From Nitrospira sp. (GTDB lineage: Bacteria > Nitrospirota > Nitrospiria > Nitrospirales > Nitrospiraceae), in NCBI GenBank assembly GCA_024330945.1, contig JANDJJ010000007.1:1-50771 (forward strand): a stretch of DNA of 50,771 nt, written 5' to 3'. The translations under genes and the position numbers were made by a program. The notes under the pieces are model-generated. The model saw only the letters and a program-made list of their open reading frames with translations, had not been told where the DNA came from and searched no databases. Shown here piece by piece: positions 7,858-17,685 of the stretch (positions within the stretch are counted from its first letter, which is position 1; the number at the start of each line of letters is the position of its first letter).

Positions 7858-8517
7858 TCAACCCCGACCGGCTGTTCGGAGGTGCAGTTTGAACACCACC
7901 CGCCTGCTTTTCTCGCGATCTGGAAATCCCAAGGAATTCCGAACAAGCTCTTGGCTCCCTCGTCCGTTTGCCGACACCTTCTGTTGAAAACAGGTATAGG
8001 CCCACGGAGTACGGTCTCGAATCGCCAAGAGGCTTTTTGACAGTACGGCAAATGAGCGTTCTTGGCTCAACTTAAGGTTCCCGATATCATCCCCCTGATC
8101 ATCGGTGTGGCCTTCGATCACAAACGTCTCCACCTCATCACCGTGCGGTCCGCAAAGAACGGTCGCGTAGCGAGGCATCGCTTCCGTTAAGAACGCGTCG
8201 GCCGCCGGAGAAAGCGCGCTCTTGCCGAACGCGAAGTTCAGGACATTGTCCGGAACCACCACCCTGAACAGTGACGGATCATCCGCCCGCGCGATCGTAA
8301 GACCGTCAGACTCCATCTCCCGACGAAGCACGTCAACGGCGGAAACCGCGGGCGCCGACGGCGATTGGTTTCCCTCCGTCCCCGTGATGCTCTGGGCCGC
8401 CAACAGCAACATACACACCACGGCAAGCGACGTCATGAGATCGGTCGTCCCCGCCGCCGTCGAGAAGCTTCCCTCTTCGGAATCATGCGACCCGAACGAT
8501 CGGCGTTCCATATCCAT
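7858..8517 (-). CDS. MotB/ZorB-like OmpA-domain inner membrane protein
   Basis: A single-span inner-membrane protein with a periplasmic peptidoglycan-binding OmpA domain, the B subunit of a MotAB/ZorAB-type ion-driven stator. One transmembrane helix (about 27-44) follows directly after Asp26 in TTDLMTSL, the position of the ion-binding Asp in MotB and ZorB. The OmpA region includes FVIEGHTDD at about 132-140, with the downstream L/S/R pattern that contacts peptidoglycan. Length (219) suits ZorB. The gene lies 31 bases after its A-subunit partner. No flagellar genes are near, so a motility stator is unlikely; a defence or envelope role is inferred. Confidence 0.8.
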   Translation of the reverse strand: MDMERRSFGSHDSEEGSFSTAAGTTDLMTSLAVVCMLLLAAQSITGTEGNQSPSAPAVSAVDVLRREMESDGLTIARADDPSLFRVVVPDNVLNFAFGKSALSPAADAFLTEAMPRYATVLCGPHGDEVETFVIEGHTDDQGDDIGNLKLSQERSFAVLSKSLLAIRDRTPWAYTCFQQKVSANGRGSQELVRNSLGFPDREKSRRVVFKLHLRTAGRG

Positions 8518-8548
8518 CCATGTCTTCCCCCGCCCTCCCCCCTGGCAT

Positions 8549-9763
8549 CTACGGCCACAGGCGAGACAATCGCCATCCAGCCTTCTGAGCCTCCGCGGTA
8601 GTCGGAAGCGATGCCTTTCTTCTCCGTCGATCGTCGAGCTGCTCGATCAAGCGGTTGACATCGTGAGCGGACAGCGCATCAGGGGGCCGCAGCGATTCAA
8701 GCGACCGGCGCAGCTCATCCACGGCGACACAGACCGGCTCCGTAATTCTGGCGAGCGCGCCCCGCACTTCTTCGCCGATCGTCGACGCGAGGCGCTCCCG
8801 CTGAACTTGCAGATCCTCTTTTCTCAATAAAGCGAGGCTCTTGGAGATCTCCTCTAGAACCTCAACCGCCTCGTCCATCCGCTGATGGACGGCCTTGATC
8901 CCTTGAAGTGCCGCACGGTCCACACCGATATTTTCATACTCGCCGCCGCTTATTGAGGCCGACGCGCGGCCAAGTTCGCCATGATCGCGAACCTTTTGTG
9001 GAAACATCTCGTCAAGAAGCGCGACGATTCGGCGATGACGATCGGCCAGTCCGTGCCAACTGGATTTTTCCATCAGGAGAAAGACGTTGGCGCACGCGAG
9101 GCCGATGATCGAGGTCACAAATTTTCCGGCTAGACCATTGATGAATCCGGGAAGTCCTTCGATCTGAGTTCCATTCGCGTGCAGTTTGCCGAGCCCGATC
9201 AGAATGGCCAGAAAGGTGAACAACAAGCCGATCCCCGTCAGCAAAGACGGAACGTGCCGGTAGAACTGGTGATTCACATGGCTTGTGCAGACCGCCTCAA
9301 ACGAAAAACATTCCGCCGCCGATTTATCGGCATACACGATCGGTTCCAGAAACCAGGACGGTTGTTCAATCACAAGACTTCTTCGGAAGACCAGCCAGTC
9401 TCGCGCATAGGTCGGCTCTCCGCCCATGATCCGATCCAAGGCCATGAGATCATCGAGGTCTCGCCGTTCCATCGGATCCTTCACCCTGTTCGCCCGTCTC
9501 CTCGCCTCATCGGGGAACACGACCCACTCCGGAGCGGCTTGCCGTCTTCTTTGAGCGAGCAGCACAAGTTGCGGTTCGATCCGCTCCGTCACCGCACGCA
9601 GCCGCCGGATGCCTTGCAAGAAACAACCGCCGTGCCAGAGAAAAAGAACGATGATCCCCACGGCTCCGATGCAGCTCGCCAGCGGAATTTGAAATCCATT
9701 CAGAAGGGGCACATCGCGCGTCACCCAGGTCCACACGTCATTGACGGCCGGCAGGAAGTTCAT
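8549..9763 (-). CDS. MotA/TolQ/ExbB-like (ZorA-like) channel subunit
   Basis: A subunit of an ion-driven stator pair with the OmpA-domain gene downstream. Numbered from the ATG at 9763: TM1 at about 24-46; a cytoplasmic block; then TM2 (about 172-193, PSLLTGIGLLFTFLAILIGL) and TM3 (about 213-232), the proton-channel helices; and a long charged helical C-terminal tail (about 240-404), as in ZorA of Zorya phage defence. The ATG at 9763 has AAGGA upstream and is preferred over TTG at 9790. There are no ZorC, ZorD or ZorE homologues. It could instead be an ExbB/TolQ-type energiser of unknown purpose. Confidence 0.75.
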   Translation of the reverse strand: MNFLPAVNDVWTWVTRDVPLLNGFQIPLASCIGAVGIIVLFLWHGGCFLQGIRRLRAVTERIEPQLVLLAQRRRQAAPEWVVFPDEARRRANRVKDPMERRDLDDLMALDRIMGGEPTYARDWLVFRRSLVIEQPSWFLEPIVYADKSAAECFSFEAVCTSHVNHQFYRHVPSLLTGIGLLFTFLAILIGLGKLHANGTQIEGLPGFINGLAGKFVTSIIGLACANVFLLMEKSSWHGLADRHRRIVALLDEMFPQKVRDHGELGRASASISGGEYENIGVDRAALQGIKAVHQRMDEAVEVLEEISKSLALLRKEDLQVQRERLASTIGEEVRGALARITEPVCVAVDELRRSLESLRPPDALSAHDVNRLIEQLDDRRRRKASLPTTAEAQKAGWRLSRLWP

Positions 9764-9976
9764 GGTCGCGCGTCCTTTCCATGGATTCAACCATGAACGG
9801 CGCTTTCAAGATCCACGCCGCGCGATTTATCGTTCCGTCATGAACTTGAGAAGCCTTTGCGAGAAGAAAGATCCCCCATGAGTAGGCATTTGTGTCCGGG
9901 CAGGCAACTTTTTCCTAACAATGGAGAGATCAGGAAGAGAATATCGTCGGTTGGTCAGAATCAGATGCGGGGGGTT

Positions 9977-10246
9977 TTACTCTTTCAGCAAGAGACGGTT
10001 TGCCTCCGCAATCGCCTTGAGAAGAGCGGCCCGCTCCTTCTGGTTGTTCCTCAAAGTCGGGACGCTATCCGCAAATCGTTTCGCGGCTCGACTCAAGGTT
10101 CGCAACGTCTCAGCCAAGGGATCGCCTCCGGCGGAAAGATCATGTTCGGCGTCTCGGAACAGCTTCTGACGTCTCCTCGGTCCCACATAAAGTTGCGGTG
10201 CAACCGGATTGTCCTTTTCCAATTCAGGTCGTCTGAAGACCCCCAT
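9977..10246 (-). CDS. Hypothetical charged helical protein upstream of the ZorA-like gene
   Basis: An 89-residue protein with no recognised domain, rich in Arg, Lys and Leu, probably helical, with no signal peptide. The ATG at 10246 is used because GGGAG lies 7 bases before it; the open frame runs up to 10378 but has no well-spaced site there. It lies between another small unknown gene and the ZorA-like gene on the same strand, with gaps of about 180 bases on both sides, so co-transcription is possible but not evident. Confidence 0.5.
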   Translation of the reverse strand: MGVFRRPELEKDNPVAPQLYVGPRRRQKLFRDAEHDLSAGGDPLAETLRTLSRAAKRFADSVPTLRNNQKERAALLKAIAEANRLLLKE

Positions 10247-10426
10247 CGTTTTCTCCCACAGCGGTGCTCGCCGCTGCTCCGTACCACGTGGTGTGAGCCG
10301 GCCGATTCTCCCATCCAGGAGGGGAGAGTTTGAAGGAAACCATACTCGCTCTCCCCATCCCAGCGCTGCTTCGTTCATGCGCTTGATCGCGGCTCTCCCT
10401 CTTTTCCCAAAAGAAACGGGAACCCC

Positions 10427-10753
10427 CTAGTGATACCGGACGATCAATCGTCCTCTTTTTCTTCGCACGAGAGGGAGCCGCACAGGAACCCACTCTTCCT
10501 CTCTCACCGGCACGGCCAACATGATCATCGAAAGCCTCTGGTACATTTTCTCCAATTCCCGGCACCGTTTGACAAAACGACCGGAGGAGAGTTTGGGGAA
10601 ATACCCGCGGTATCGCTCATAAAACCTCGCCCGTTCTTTCCACCGCTCCGCATAACATCTGAGCAGCCAGGCAGCCGACTTCCATAGACGAAAGGGCTCC
10701 CGTTTTATCGTCTGAAGCCTTGTGGTCGGCGGAGCCATGACCATGTCTTTCAT
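10427..10753 (-). CDS. Small basic hypothetical protein
   Basis: A 108-residue very basic protein (many Arg and Lys, with clusters such as RRKRGR near the C-terminus) with Tyr/Trp-rich helical segments; nucleic acid binding is possible but not shown. The start is strong: AAAGGAGG is followed by AGAACATG. It is the first gene of the minus-strand group that continues to the ZorA/ZorB-like pair. No family recognised, and no signal peptide or membrane helix. Confidence 0.55.
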   Translation of the reverse strand: MKDMVMAPPTTRLQTIKREPFRLWKSAAWLLRCYAERWKERARFYERYRGYFPKLSSGRFVKRCRELEKMYQRLSMIMLAVPVREEEWVPVRLPLVRRKRGRLIVRYH

Positions 10754-10930
10754 GTTCTCTCCTCCTTTGTTGATCCCCGTGCCATGGGATTAAACATCGT
10801 TTCTTGCCCGCACCGCCACTATAATTGCCCATCATGAGAACGGCATTAGTCCAACATGAAAACCATCTCATGAAGGTCCTGTCCAGACATGGAACGAAAG
10901 AATTCTCCCGCCACCGATCAACCGCGACTC

Positions 10931-13546
10931 TTATTCCTCTCGCAATCCTTCCACAATCGACTGTCTCCCCGCCCAGCGCGAAGGGAAGTAGCCGGCCGTC
11001 AACGTGGCCGCGGCGGCCAATCCGACCGCTTGCAGGATCCCGCCAAGCGGGACGATCATGTGGATCGTCCAGCCGAACGATTGCTTATTGATCACCTCGA
11101 TCAGCAACACGGCGAGCGCTCCTCCGCCCACCAGCCCCAGTCCTATTCCTATCAGGCCCAGGTACGTCGCTTCCCATAACACCAACTGTCCTATTTGCCT
11201 CTCGCCGGCTCCGATGGCCCTGAGCGTGGCAAACTCCCTTCGACGTTCCAACACCGACGTCACCAGCGTGTTGACGATGCCGAGCATGGCGATCACGACC
11301 GCAATCGCTTCAAGCACGTAGGTCAAGAGAAACGTCCGGTCGAAAATCTCCAGCACTTCCTTGCGAAGCTCGGCGTTGCTGATCAGCAATGGAGGGAGGC
11401 GGCCGCCAACCTCGCTCAATCGAGTCGCCATGCGTTCCCGGACGAGGTCAAGATCGGCTCCTTTGTCCAGATACACGGGAAACACGGTGACGAGGTCGTC
11501 CCGCCACAACGATTGATAGAGCCGGCGATCCATGAGGACTTTTCCTCCGTCGGTCGCATAGTCATAAAATACGGCGACGATGGGAAAACGTCTGGCTCCT
11601 TCCGGCGTGACCAGCTCAAGACTGTCGCCTTCCCGGATCCCAAGCTGATCGGCCAAAATCTCGGAAATCAGCACCCCGTCGATATCCGCTGCGTGAACGA
11701 GCCTGCCGGCGGAATCACCGTGACGCACCCAATATCGGCTCATCCGGGCATGAATCCGCAAGTCGCGCGACACGATCGCCGCCCGCCTCCCCTGCACGGT
11801 CACGCGAACGTCTCGATACGTATCGACCTCCGCGACGCCGGGGATCGACGACAAGACCTCCGACCAGGATCCCGGCAAACTCCTTCCCGTACTGCCGGCT
11901 TCCGTCCCACGCAGCCAGAGCGACGGCGCGACGATCACGTCCGCCATCACGGTTTCCGACACCCAGACTTCCACCGTGTTTCGGAAGCTTTTAATCATGA
12001 CCAACACGCCGATCATGATGGACAACCCGACCATCAAGGCGGAGATGCTCACCCCGTTGCGGCCGGGATTGCGCGCCGCATGATCGATCGCGATCGCCCG
12101 CATGATTCCCCCCATCGTCGATTGAAGCCCGGGCTGCCGGATTCCACGGCGCCAACCGGTCACGCAAACGGGAGCGATGCACGACAGGCCGGCCAATAAG
12201 CAGAGGGTGGAAGCGTACCCGGGCACGGGAACTCCATCGACAGGATCGGCCGTGCTCAACACTCCCGCAATGACGAGCAGGATGAATCCGCCCATGCCCA
12301 ACGCGCCGACTCGCAGTCGCTGTCCCACCTCGTAATCACCGGGCGCCAAGGCCCGCACGGGAGCCGTCCGAGCCGCGTTCATACTCGGTCCGACCGAGCC
12401 GATCATGGAGACGGCACAGCCGACGAAAATCCCTTCCGCGGCCAACCGCCAGAGCCAATCGGGCTCCAGGGCAAGACCGTTCCCGACTCCCACGGGAACG
12501 TACAAATCCGAGATGGTTCGACTCAGCAACTTCACCAGTTCGCTGGCCAGAAGAAACCCCGCCGCGCTTCCGAGCAGACCCCCGGCCAATCCCAACGCGG
12601 CGGCTTCGGATAAAAACAAACCGGCCACCCTCGCTTGCGTCATCCCGATCGCGCGATAGATTCCTATCTCCCGCCGCCGTTGCGCGACTGCAAAGGCCAT
12701 TGTGTTATAGATCAGGAACATGCCGACCAACAGACCGACCCAGCTCAACACCGTGACGTTCAGACGAAAGGCCCGCATCATGTGATCGACCTGCGCGGTG
12801 CGACTCGACGGACGTTCGACCGTCACAGTCGGCGGAACGATCGCGCGCAGCGCTTGCGCGACTTCTTCGACGTCACGATCCTTCTCCGTGACAAGATCGA
12901 TCCGATCCAACCGGCCGACCATGCCGAACGTCACCTGCGCCGCCGCAATATCCATGACGGCAAGACGACTCCACAGAGCCGTGCGATCCGTTGCGTCTTC
13001 GAGTAGCCCGACGATCCTGCAAGTCGTCAAGCCGGGGCCAACCTGAAGATCGATCGTCTCGCCTACGGAGACTCCCCATTCGGAGGCCACTCCCTTCCCC
13101 AATAAAATGGTATTCGGGTCGAGCATGGCCTCCAACCGGCGATCCGCCGCCTGCCGAAGATGAAATCCTCGCGATTCAACTTCCGCAAGAAGATCCAAGC
13201 CAAGCACCTGGACGGTCTCTTGGCGATCGCCGCGCGTGATCACCGCCGTTTGCAGAATGACCGGGGAGCTTGAGCGAACGCCAGGCACCTGTCGGATCGC
13301 CGTCATGATTTGTTCATCCAGCCCCAGTTCGCCTCCGGAGATTTCGAGAGTCGTCGGCCCCGCCACGGTCAAGACCGCCTGTTCGAACGAGCGCAGAACA
13401 TCGACGTTGGCCGTCCGCACCGCCACCGACGCGGAGACGCCGAGCGCCACGCCGATGACGGTCAACCCCGTGCGAAGGGGTCGTTGGAAAACTTGCGCGG
13501 CGAGAATCAGCCGCAGCACTGTGAGGAAGGACACGACGGTCATCAT
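10931..13546 (-). CDS. ABC transporter permease, FtsX/YbbP-like, two FtsX domains
   Basis: An 871-residue permease of the MacB/LolCE/YbbP superfamily. Each half has an N-terminal helix followed by a large periplasmic domain and an FtsX core. The first unit starts with TGLTVIGVALGVSASVAV (about 27-44) and has an FtsX core at about 265-385. The second starts at about 495 and ends in helices at about 745-855, with RRREFATLRAIGAGERQIGQ between. Such proteins use mechanotransmission to move lipoproteins or hydrophobic molecules from the inner membrane. The likely ATPase partner is at 14868-15563, separated by pyrD and by a LuxR-type gene on the opposite strand. No Shine-Dalgarno is seen; ATG at 13546 or 13543. 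Confidence 0.88.
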   Translation of the reverse strand: MMTVVSFLTVLRLILAAQVFQRPLRTGLTVIGVALGVSASVAVRTANVDVLRSFEQAVLTVAGPTTLEISGGELGLDEQIMTAIRQVPGVRSSSPVILQTAVITRGDRQETVQVLGLDLLAEVESRGFHLRQAADRRLEAMLDPNTILLGKGVASEWGVSVGETIDLQVGPGLTTCRIVGLLEDATDRTALWSRLAVMDIAAAQVTFGMVGRLDRIDLVTEKDRDVEEVAQALRAIVPPTVTVERPSSRTAQVDHMMRAFRLNVTVLSWVGLLVGMFLIYNTMAFAVAQRRREIGIYRAIGMTQARVAGLFLSEAAALGLAGGLLGSAAGFLLASELVKLLSRTISDLYVPVGVGNGLALEPDWLWRLAAEGIFVGCAVSMIGSVGPSMNAARTAPVRALAPGDYEVGQRLRVGALGMGGFILLVIAGVLSTADPVDGVPVPGYASTLCLLAGLSCIAPVCVTGWRRGIRQPGLQSTMGGIMRAIAIDHAARNPGRNGVSISALMVGLSIMIGVLVMIKSFRNTVEVWVSETVMADVIVAPSLWLRGTEAGSTGRSLPGSWSEVLSSIPGVAEVDTYRDVRVTVQGRRAAIVSRDLRIHARMSRYWVRHGDSAGRLVHAADIDGVLISEILADQLGIREGDSLELVTPEGARRFPIVAVFYDYATDGGKVLMDRRLYQSLWRDDLVTVFPVYLDKGADLDLVRERMATRLSEVGGRLPPLLISNAELRKEVLEIFDRTFLLTYVLEAIAVVIAMLGIVNTLVTSVLERRREFATLRAIGAGERQIGQLVLWEATYLGLIGIGLGLVGGGALAVLLIEVINKQSFGWTIHMIVPLGGILQAVGLAAAATLTAGYFPSRWAGRQSIVEGLREE

Positions 13547-13596
13547 TCGGGCCGGGTCACGAGGCGTTCGGAGGAGCGGGCAAATCGCTCGATTCG

Positions 13597-13625
13597 TTTA
13601 CACATTTTTGATCCTTTGTTAGACT
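13597..13625 (+). promoter_or_regulatory. Sigma-70 type promoter for the LuxR-type HTH gene
   Basis: -35 TTTACA (13597-13602), 17-base spacer, -10 TAGACT (13620-13625). The gene starts at 13657 after AAAGGAG. It lies between divergent genes, so it may overlap control of the ABC permease gene. Confidence 0.5.
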
Positions 13626-13656
13626 AACTTTGTTTACTCGAAAGGAGTGCACGGAG

Positions 13657-13929
13657 ATGCGAAGCAGAGGCAATACGGCGCTTCAGAGTCCACGAGCCAA
13701 ACGTTCCTACCGCACGTCAGGCCGTCTGACCCCTCGGCAATCCCAAATCTTGACCATGGTCGCCATGGGCCATACCAACAGGGAGATCGCAGCCGCGCTG
13801 GGCATCAGCATCCGCACGGTCGAAGTGCATCGCTATCACTTGATGCACCGGCTGGAAGTTCGCAACGTCGCCCAACTTCTCCGTCGATCATTGAAATTGG
13901 GACTGTTGCCGCGCCGCTTTGGAAAATAA
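13657..13929 (+). CDS. Stand-alone LuxR/GerE-type HTH regulator
   Basis: A 90-residue protein that is almost only a GerE-type DNA-binding domain: LTPRQSQILTMVAMGHTNREIA then ISIRTVEVHRYHLMHRL, the usual helix-turn-helix, in about residues 24-85. There is no receiver or ligand-binding domain, so activity may be set by expression level or by a partner protein. ATG at 13657 is chosen over TTG at 13630 because AAAGGAG sits about 9 bases before it. It is convergent with pyrD (9 bases apart) and divergent from the ABC permease, its most likely target by position. Confidence 0.85.
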   Translation: MRSRGNTALQSPRAKRSYRTSGRLTPRQSQILTMVAMGHTNREIAAALGISIRTVEVHRYHLMHRLEVRNVAQLLRRSLKLGLLPRRFGK

Positions 13930-13938
13930 CCCCCAACC

Positions 13939-14867
13939 TTATAACTCCTTGACGGCTCCTCGGAAGTCTTCGATGGAGCGGTATCCTTTCTTGGCCATCA
14001 ATGCGGCCAACTCGGTTTCGAGCCTGCCGAACACGTCGGGCCCTTCTTCCACCAACGTCGTTCCGATCTGCACGGCGGACGCTCCGCATAAGATGTGCTC
14101 AAAGACGTCTCCGCCGTCCACGACACCGCCCGTGCCGATGATGGGAACAGCGCCCTGAAACAATTTGTAAAACGCGCGGACGTTGGCGAGGGCCACGGGC
14201 TTGATGATTTTTCCGCCCACTCCCCCGAATCCTCCCTTCGGTTTGATGACCACGGTTTCCCGCTCGGGATCGACGACCAGCCCGTTGCCCACCGAATTGA
14301 TCACGTTGAGAAAATCGACGCCGCTTCGCGCGATGACCTGTCCCATCGCCTCATGGTGCGCCGGATCAAAATACGGTGGGAGTTTCACGCCCATGGGAAC
14401 CGTGATCAGTGCGCGTGTCCGTTTCATCACCCGCTCCGAAGCCTCCAGGTCATAACCGATCTGCGGTTTTCCGGGAATATTCGGACAGGACAGATTCACT
14501 TCGATCAAATCCGGTCCCGCGGCATTGATCGCCTCGGCGATGATCGAAAAATCCTCTTCGCACAGCCCCGCAACACTCGCGATGACCGGCTTTCCAAATC
14601 GTTTGAGATCCGGGATCAATTCCGCGTAGGCCCGGTAGCCGAGATTGGGAAGCCCCATGGAATTGATAGACCCGCCCGGGAACCCATAATACCGAGGTTC
14701 CGGATTGCCCCGTCGGGGCTCGACCGTCATCGACTTGGTGACGATGGCGCCGGCGCGCGACCGTCCTAACGCCGTCAGTTCTTCCCGCGTTACGCACAAC
14801 GCGCCGGACGCGTTCATGAAGCAAGCGGGAAACTTGACTCCCGCGATCATCGTGGACAGATCCGTCA

Positions 14868-14868
<1 letters not shown>
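13939..14868 (-). CDS. pyrD: Dihydroorotate dehydrogenase, class 1A
   Basis: Oxidises dihydroorotate to orotate in UMP synthesis, using FMN. The sequence follows the class 1A (PyrDA, fumarate-reducing, cytosolic) pattern throughout: FMNASGALC near the start, SINSMGLPNLGYRAY, NLSCPNIPGKPQ with the catalytic Cys at residue 128, KLPPYFDP, and IGTGGVVDGGDVFEH. Length (309) is typical. The ATG at 14868 overlaps the ABC ATPase stop as TGATG, so translation is probably coupled; the open frame upstream of it (to 14931) lies inside the ATPase gene. No pyrK-like electron-transfer gene is adjacent, in line with class 1A. Confidence 0.93.
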
Positions 14869-15563
<695 letters not shown>

Positions 15564-15681
15564 GCACGCGCCCGCGTCCCCGACGAATGAAGCGCCGTCC
15601 CCCCGGTTGGCACGAACGGGCAATCGTATAGCATACCGGTTCGGAACGGCACAACCTTGACAGAACCCGTGCGTTCGGCTT

Positions 15682-16530
15682 ATGGACCAGTGTCGTCGAT
15701 TTATCGTCGGAATGATGCCATCGATGGCTGGTTCGTTCATCGATTCCGTTCGCGGGATAATGCGGCAAGCCGTGCGGTTTCTGTTGCCGGCTGACTGTGC
15801 GGCCTGCGGCCTTCCCTTGTCCGATAGTCCGATTCCTCACTTCTGCGTCGGTTGTTGGAATTCCATTGTTCCCATCACCTCTTCCCGCTGTGCCCGTTGC
15901 GACTACCCGTTCCTCTCGCCGGCCGCGACGTCCCACGCGCCCGCTCATAGATGCCAATCCTGCAGGAAACATCCCCCATCCTATACGAAAGCCTGGACGT
16001 TGTATCCTTACCGCTCGCCTCTGCGGGAAGCTTTACATCTCTTCAAATATCAGGGAAAGGTCTCGCTGGCCGCTCCTTTGGCCGATCTTATCACCGACCG
16101 CCTTCCTCAATTCGAGTCCCTCGACGTCATTGTTCCGGTCCCCCTCCATATTGACCGACTGCGCGAACGAGAGTTCAATCAATCGTTGCTCTTAGCTGAT
16201 CGGATCGGCCGCCACCTCGGTCTTCCAGTATCCTGCACCGACTTGATCCGCCACCGGTCTTCTCCGACACAAATCTCACTGAAACGGAAAGAACGGCTCA
16301 AAAACCTCTGCGGCGCGTTCGCCGTCCCACACCCTCGCGCCGTGGCTGGAAAACGCATCTTGGTGATCGACGACGTGTTCACGACCGGCGCAACCATCAA
16401 CGAATGCGCCAAGGCGCTCCGCAAGGCCGGATCAAGCGACGTGTTCGCCCTCACGTTGGGGCGAACGATGGACGCGGGCCATGTCCCCGATCGACTGGTT
16501 CAACGGCGGGATGGTCGGCCGCCAAGCTAA
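15682..16530 (+). CDS. ComF family phosphoribosyltransferase-like protein
   Basis: Homologue of ComF, needed for DNA uptake in naturally competent bacteria, with a type I phosphoribosyltransferase fold. Four Cys pairs (CAAC, CVGC, CARC, CQSC) in about residues 39-95 form the N-terminal double zinc ribbon. The PRPP-binding loop LVIDDVFTTGAT lies at about 232-243. The start is uncertain: ATG 15682 gives 282 residues, while ATG 15760 would begin close to the family N-terminus. It overlaps the next frame region but not the chosen FmdB start. No other competence gene is seen in the window. Confidence 0.85.
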   Translation: MDQCRRFIVGMMPSMAGSFIDSVRGIMRQAVRFLLPADCAACGLPLSDSPIPHFCVGCWNSIVPITSSRCARCDYPFLSPAATSHAPAHRCQSCRKHPPSYTKAWTLYPYRSPLREALHLFKYQGKVSLAAPLADLITDRLPQFESLDVIVPVPLHIDRLREREFNQSLLLADRIGRHLGLPVSCTDLIRHRSSPTQISLKRKERLKNLCGAFAVPHPRAVAGKRILVIDDVFTTGATINECAKALRKAGSSDVFALTLGRTMDAGHVPDRLVQRRDGRPPS

Positions 16531-16549
16531 CGAAGAGGAGAATGCACCT

Positions 16550-16906
16550 ATGCCGATTTACGAATACGTGTGTCGAAATTGCAGAAAACGGAGCTCGCTT
16601 TTGGTGCTGAATTATCGCAGCCAGCTCTCGGCTTCTTGCCGCCATTGCGGCGGTCTTGAGTTGGACCGTGTGATGTCCCGGTTCGCCGCGCCAAAATCCG
16701 AGGAAGCTCGGATGGAATCCCTGGCCGAGTCCGCCGATCTCGATGGGCTGGACGAGGGGGATCCGCAAAGCATGGCCCGTTTCATGCAGAAGATGAAACG
16801 GGAAATGGGCGAAGATTTCGGCGACGACCTGGACATGGACGCCATGAGGGATCAAGAAACCCTTATGGATCAAAACGGAGGGTCGGACGACAGTGACAGC
16901 GAATGA
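16550..16906 (+). CDS. FmdB family zinc-ribbon protein
   Basis: A 118-residue protein that begins MPIYEYVCRNC, the hallmark of the FmdB/CxxC_CXXC_SSSS regulatory zinc ribbon, with a second pair CRHC at about residue 30. The C-terminal half is acidic and Met-rich. FmdB was named as a putative regulator of formamidase; the function of the wider family is unsettled. GAAGAGGAG lies about 11 bases before the ATG. Its stop overlaps a dyad (16903-16919) that precedes the next promoter. Confidence 0.8.
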   Translation: MPIYEYVCRNCRKRSSLLVLNYRSQLSASCRHCGGLELDRVMSRFAAPKSEEARMESLAESADLDGLDEGDPQSMARFMQKMKREMGEDFGDDLDMDAMRDQETLMDQNGGSDDSDSE

Positions 16907-16919
16907 CAGCCATTGTCAT
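16903..16919. promoter_or_regulatory. ATGACA-N5-TGTCAT dyad, candidate operator
   Basis: A perfect 6-bp dyad located 10 bases before the -35 box of the following promoter. A second small dyad, CAATG/CATTG, lies at about 16954-16970, around the -10 box. These could be sites for the HTH protein encoded next; no experimental support. Confidence 0.35.
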
Positions 16920-16928
16920 ACATTTTCC

Positions 16929-16957
16929 TTGACAATCCCCGCATGTCGCCGGACAAT
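16929..16957 (+). promoter_or_regulatory. Promoter for the HTH-mraZ-rusA group
   Basis: -35 TTGACA (perfect, 16929-16934), 17-base spacer, -10 GACAAT (16952-16957, four of six matches). It is placed 62 bases before the HTH gene start. Confidence 0.5.
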
Positions 16958-17019
16958 GCACTCCATTGCCATGATGCGCGTGAAAGAGCTTCTTCGCAAA
17001 CACGGACCTTGGTGGCGGA

Positions 17020-17217
17020 ATGGGCGTGCTTCCCAAAAGCGAATTGATGACGGTCGAAGAAACGTGTCGTTATCTGAAAATCACTCGACGCACGCTCTAT
17101 CGGTATTTGAGGAGCCATCAAATTCCCGCGTTCAAGTTGGGAAAGGAATGGCGGTTCGTCCGGTTGGATCTTGAACAATGGATTCGCAACCGGACCAGAA
17201 CCGTGACCAATCGCTGA
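17020..17217 (+). CDS. Excisionase-family (MerR-like) HTH protein
   Basis: A 65-residue DNA-binding protein. MTVEETCRYLKITRRTLYRY followed by a wing with FKLGKEWRFVRLDLEQWI matches the HTH_17/excisionase family (about residues 10-57). Such proteins occur in prophages but also as free-standing chromosomal regulators. No integrase or attachment site is near, so a regulator is the better guess. It ends 19 bases before mraZ and shares a promoter with it. Confidence 0.8.
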   Translation: MGVLPKSELMTVEETCRYLKITRRTLYRYLRSHQIPAFKLGKEWRFVRLDLEQWIRNRTRTVTNR

Positions 17218-17236
17218 GCTGACGAGGCCGGAAGCC

Positions 17237-17677
17237 ATGTTCGCCGGAGAATATCTGTGCAAACTGGATGAAAAAGGGCGCTTTATCGCCCCCTCCCCCC
17301 TTCGCGAACAAATCGAAGCGGAAGGGCAGGCGGTCGTCTTTTTGAAAGGCCAAGAACAATCGTTGCTGTTATACTCGGCGAGAGAATGGAACCACGTACT
17401 CGAGCGCACGAAAGCCTCGCTGGATGACGATCAAAGCCGTCTCTTCATGCACTTTGTCGTGTCGGAAGCCGGCACATCGGACATTGATAAAGCAGGCCGC
17501 ATTCTGATTCCCGCCCGCTTGCGAAAAATACTGCCGCTTGATGACGACCAGGAAGTCATTCTGGTCGGTCTGTACCATCGAATCGAGATTTGGAGCCCCG
17601 GCGAATGGCGACGCTACCTGACTCGCACGGAAGATCGCTATGAGCAAAACATGGCCAAGATCATGAATCTCCTGTAG
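17237..17677 (+). CDS. mraZ: Transcriptional regulator MraZ
   Basis: MraZ is a ring-forming SpoVT/AbrB-type DNA-binding protein that represses the division and cell wall (dcw) operon. Two AbrB units are visible: GEYLCKLDEKGRFIAPSPLR (about 4-23) and SDIDKAGRILIPARLRKIL (about 80-98). Length (146) is standard. It is normally the first gene of dcw followed by rsmH, but here it is followed by a RusA-like nuclease and preceded by an HTH gene. No GTGGG-type direct repeats of the known MraZ box were found upstream. Confidence 0.88.
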   Translation: MFAGEYLCKLDEKGRFIAPSPLREQIEAEGQAVVFLKGQEQSLLLYSAREWNHVLERTKASLDDDQSRLFMHFVVSEAGTSDIDKAGRILIPARLRKILPLDDDQEVILVGLYHRIEIWSPGEWRRYLTRTEDRYEQNMAKIMNLL

Positions 17678-17685
17678 CTCGATTC

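Noticed and set aside
11195-12199. 334-residue plus-strand frame inside the ABC permease gene
   Set aside because: His/Arg/Pro-rich translation without any family pattern, opposite a well-supported permease.
16960-17236. MraZ box direct repeats upstream of mraZ
   Set aside because: Only scattered GGTGG and TGGG occurrences; no three evenly spaced repeats.
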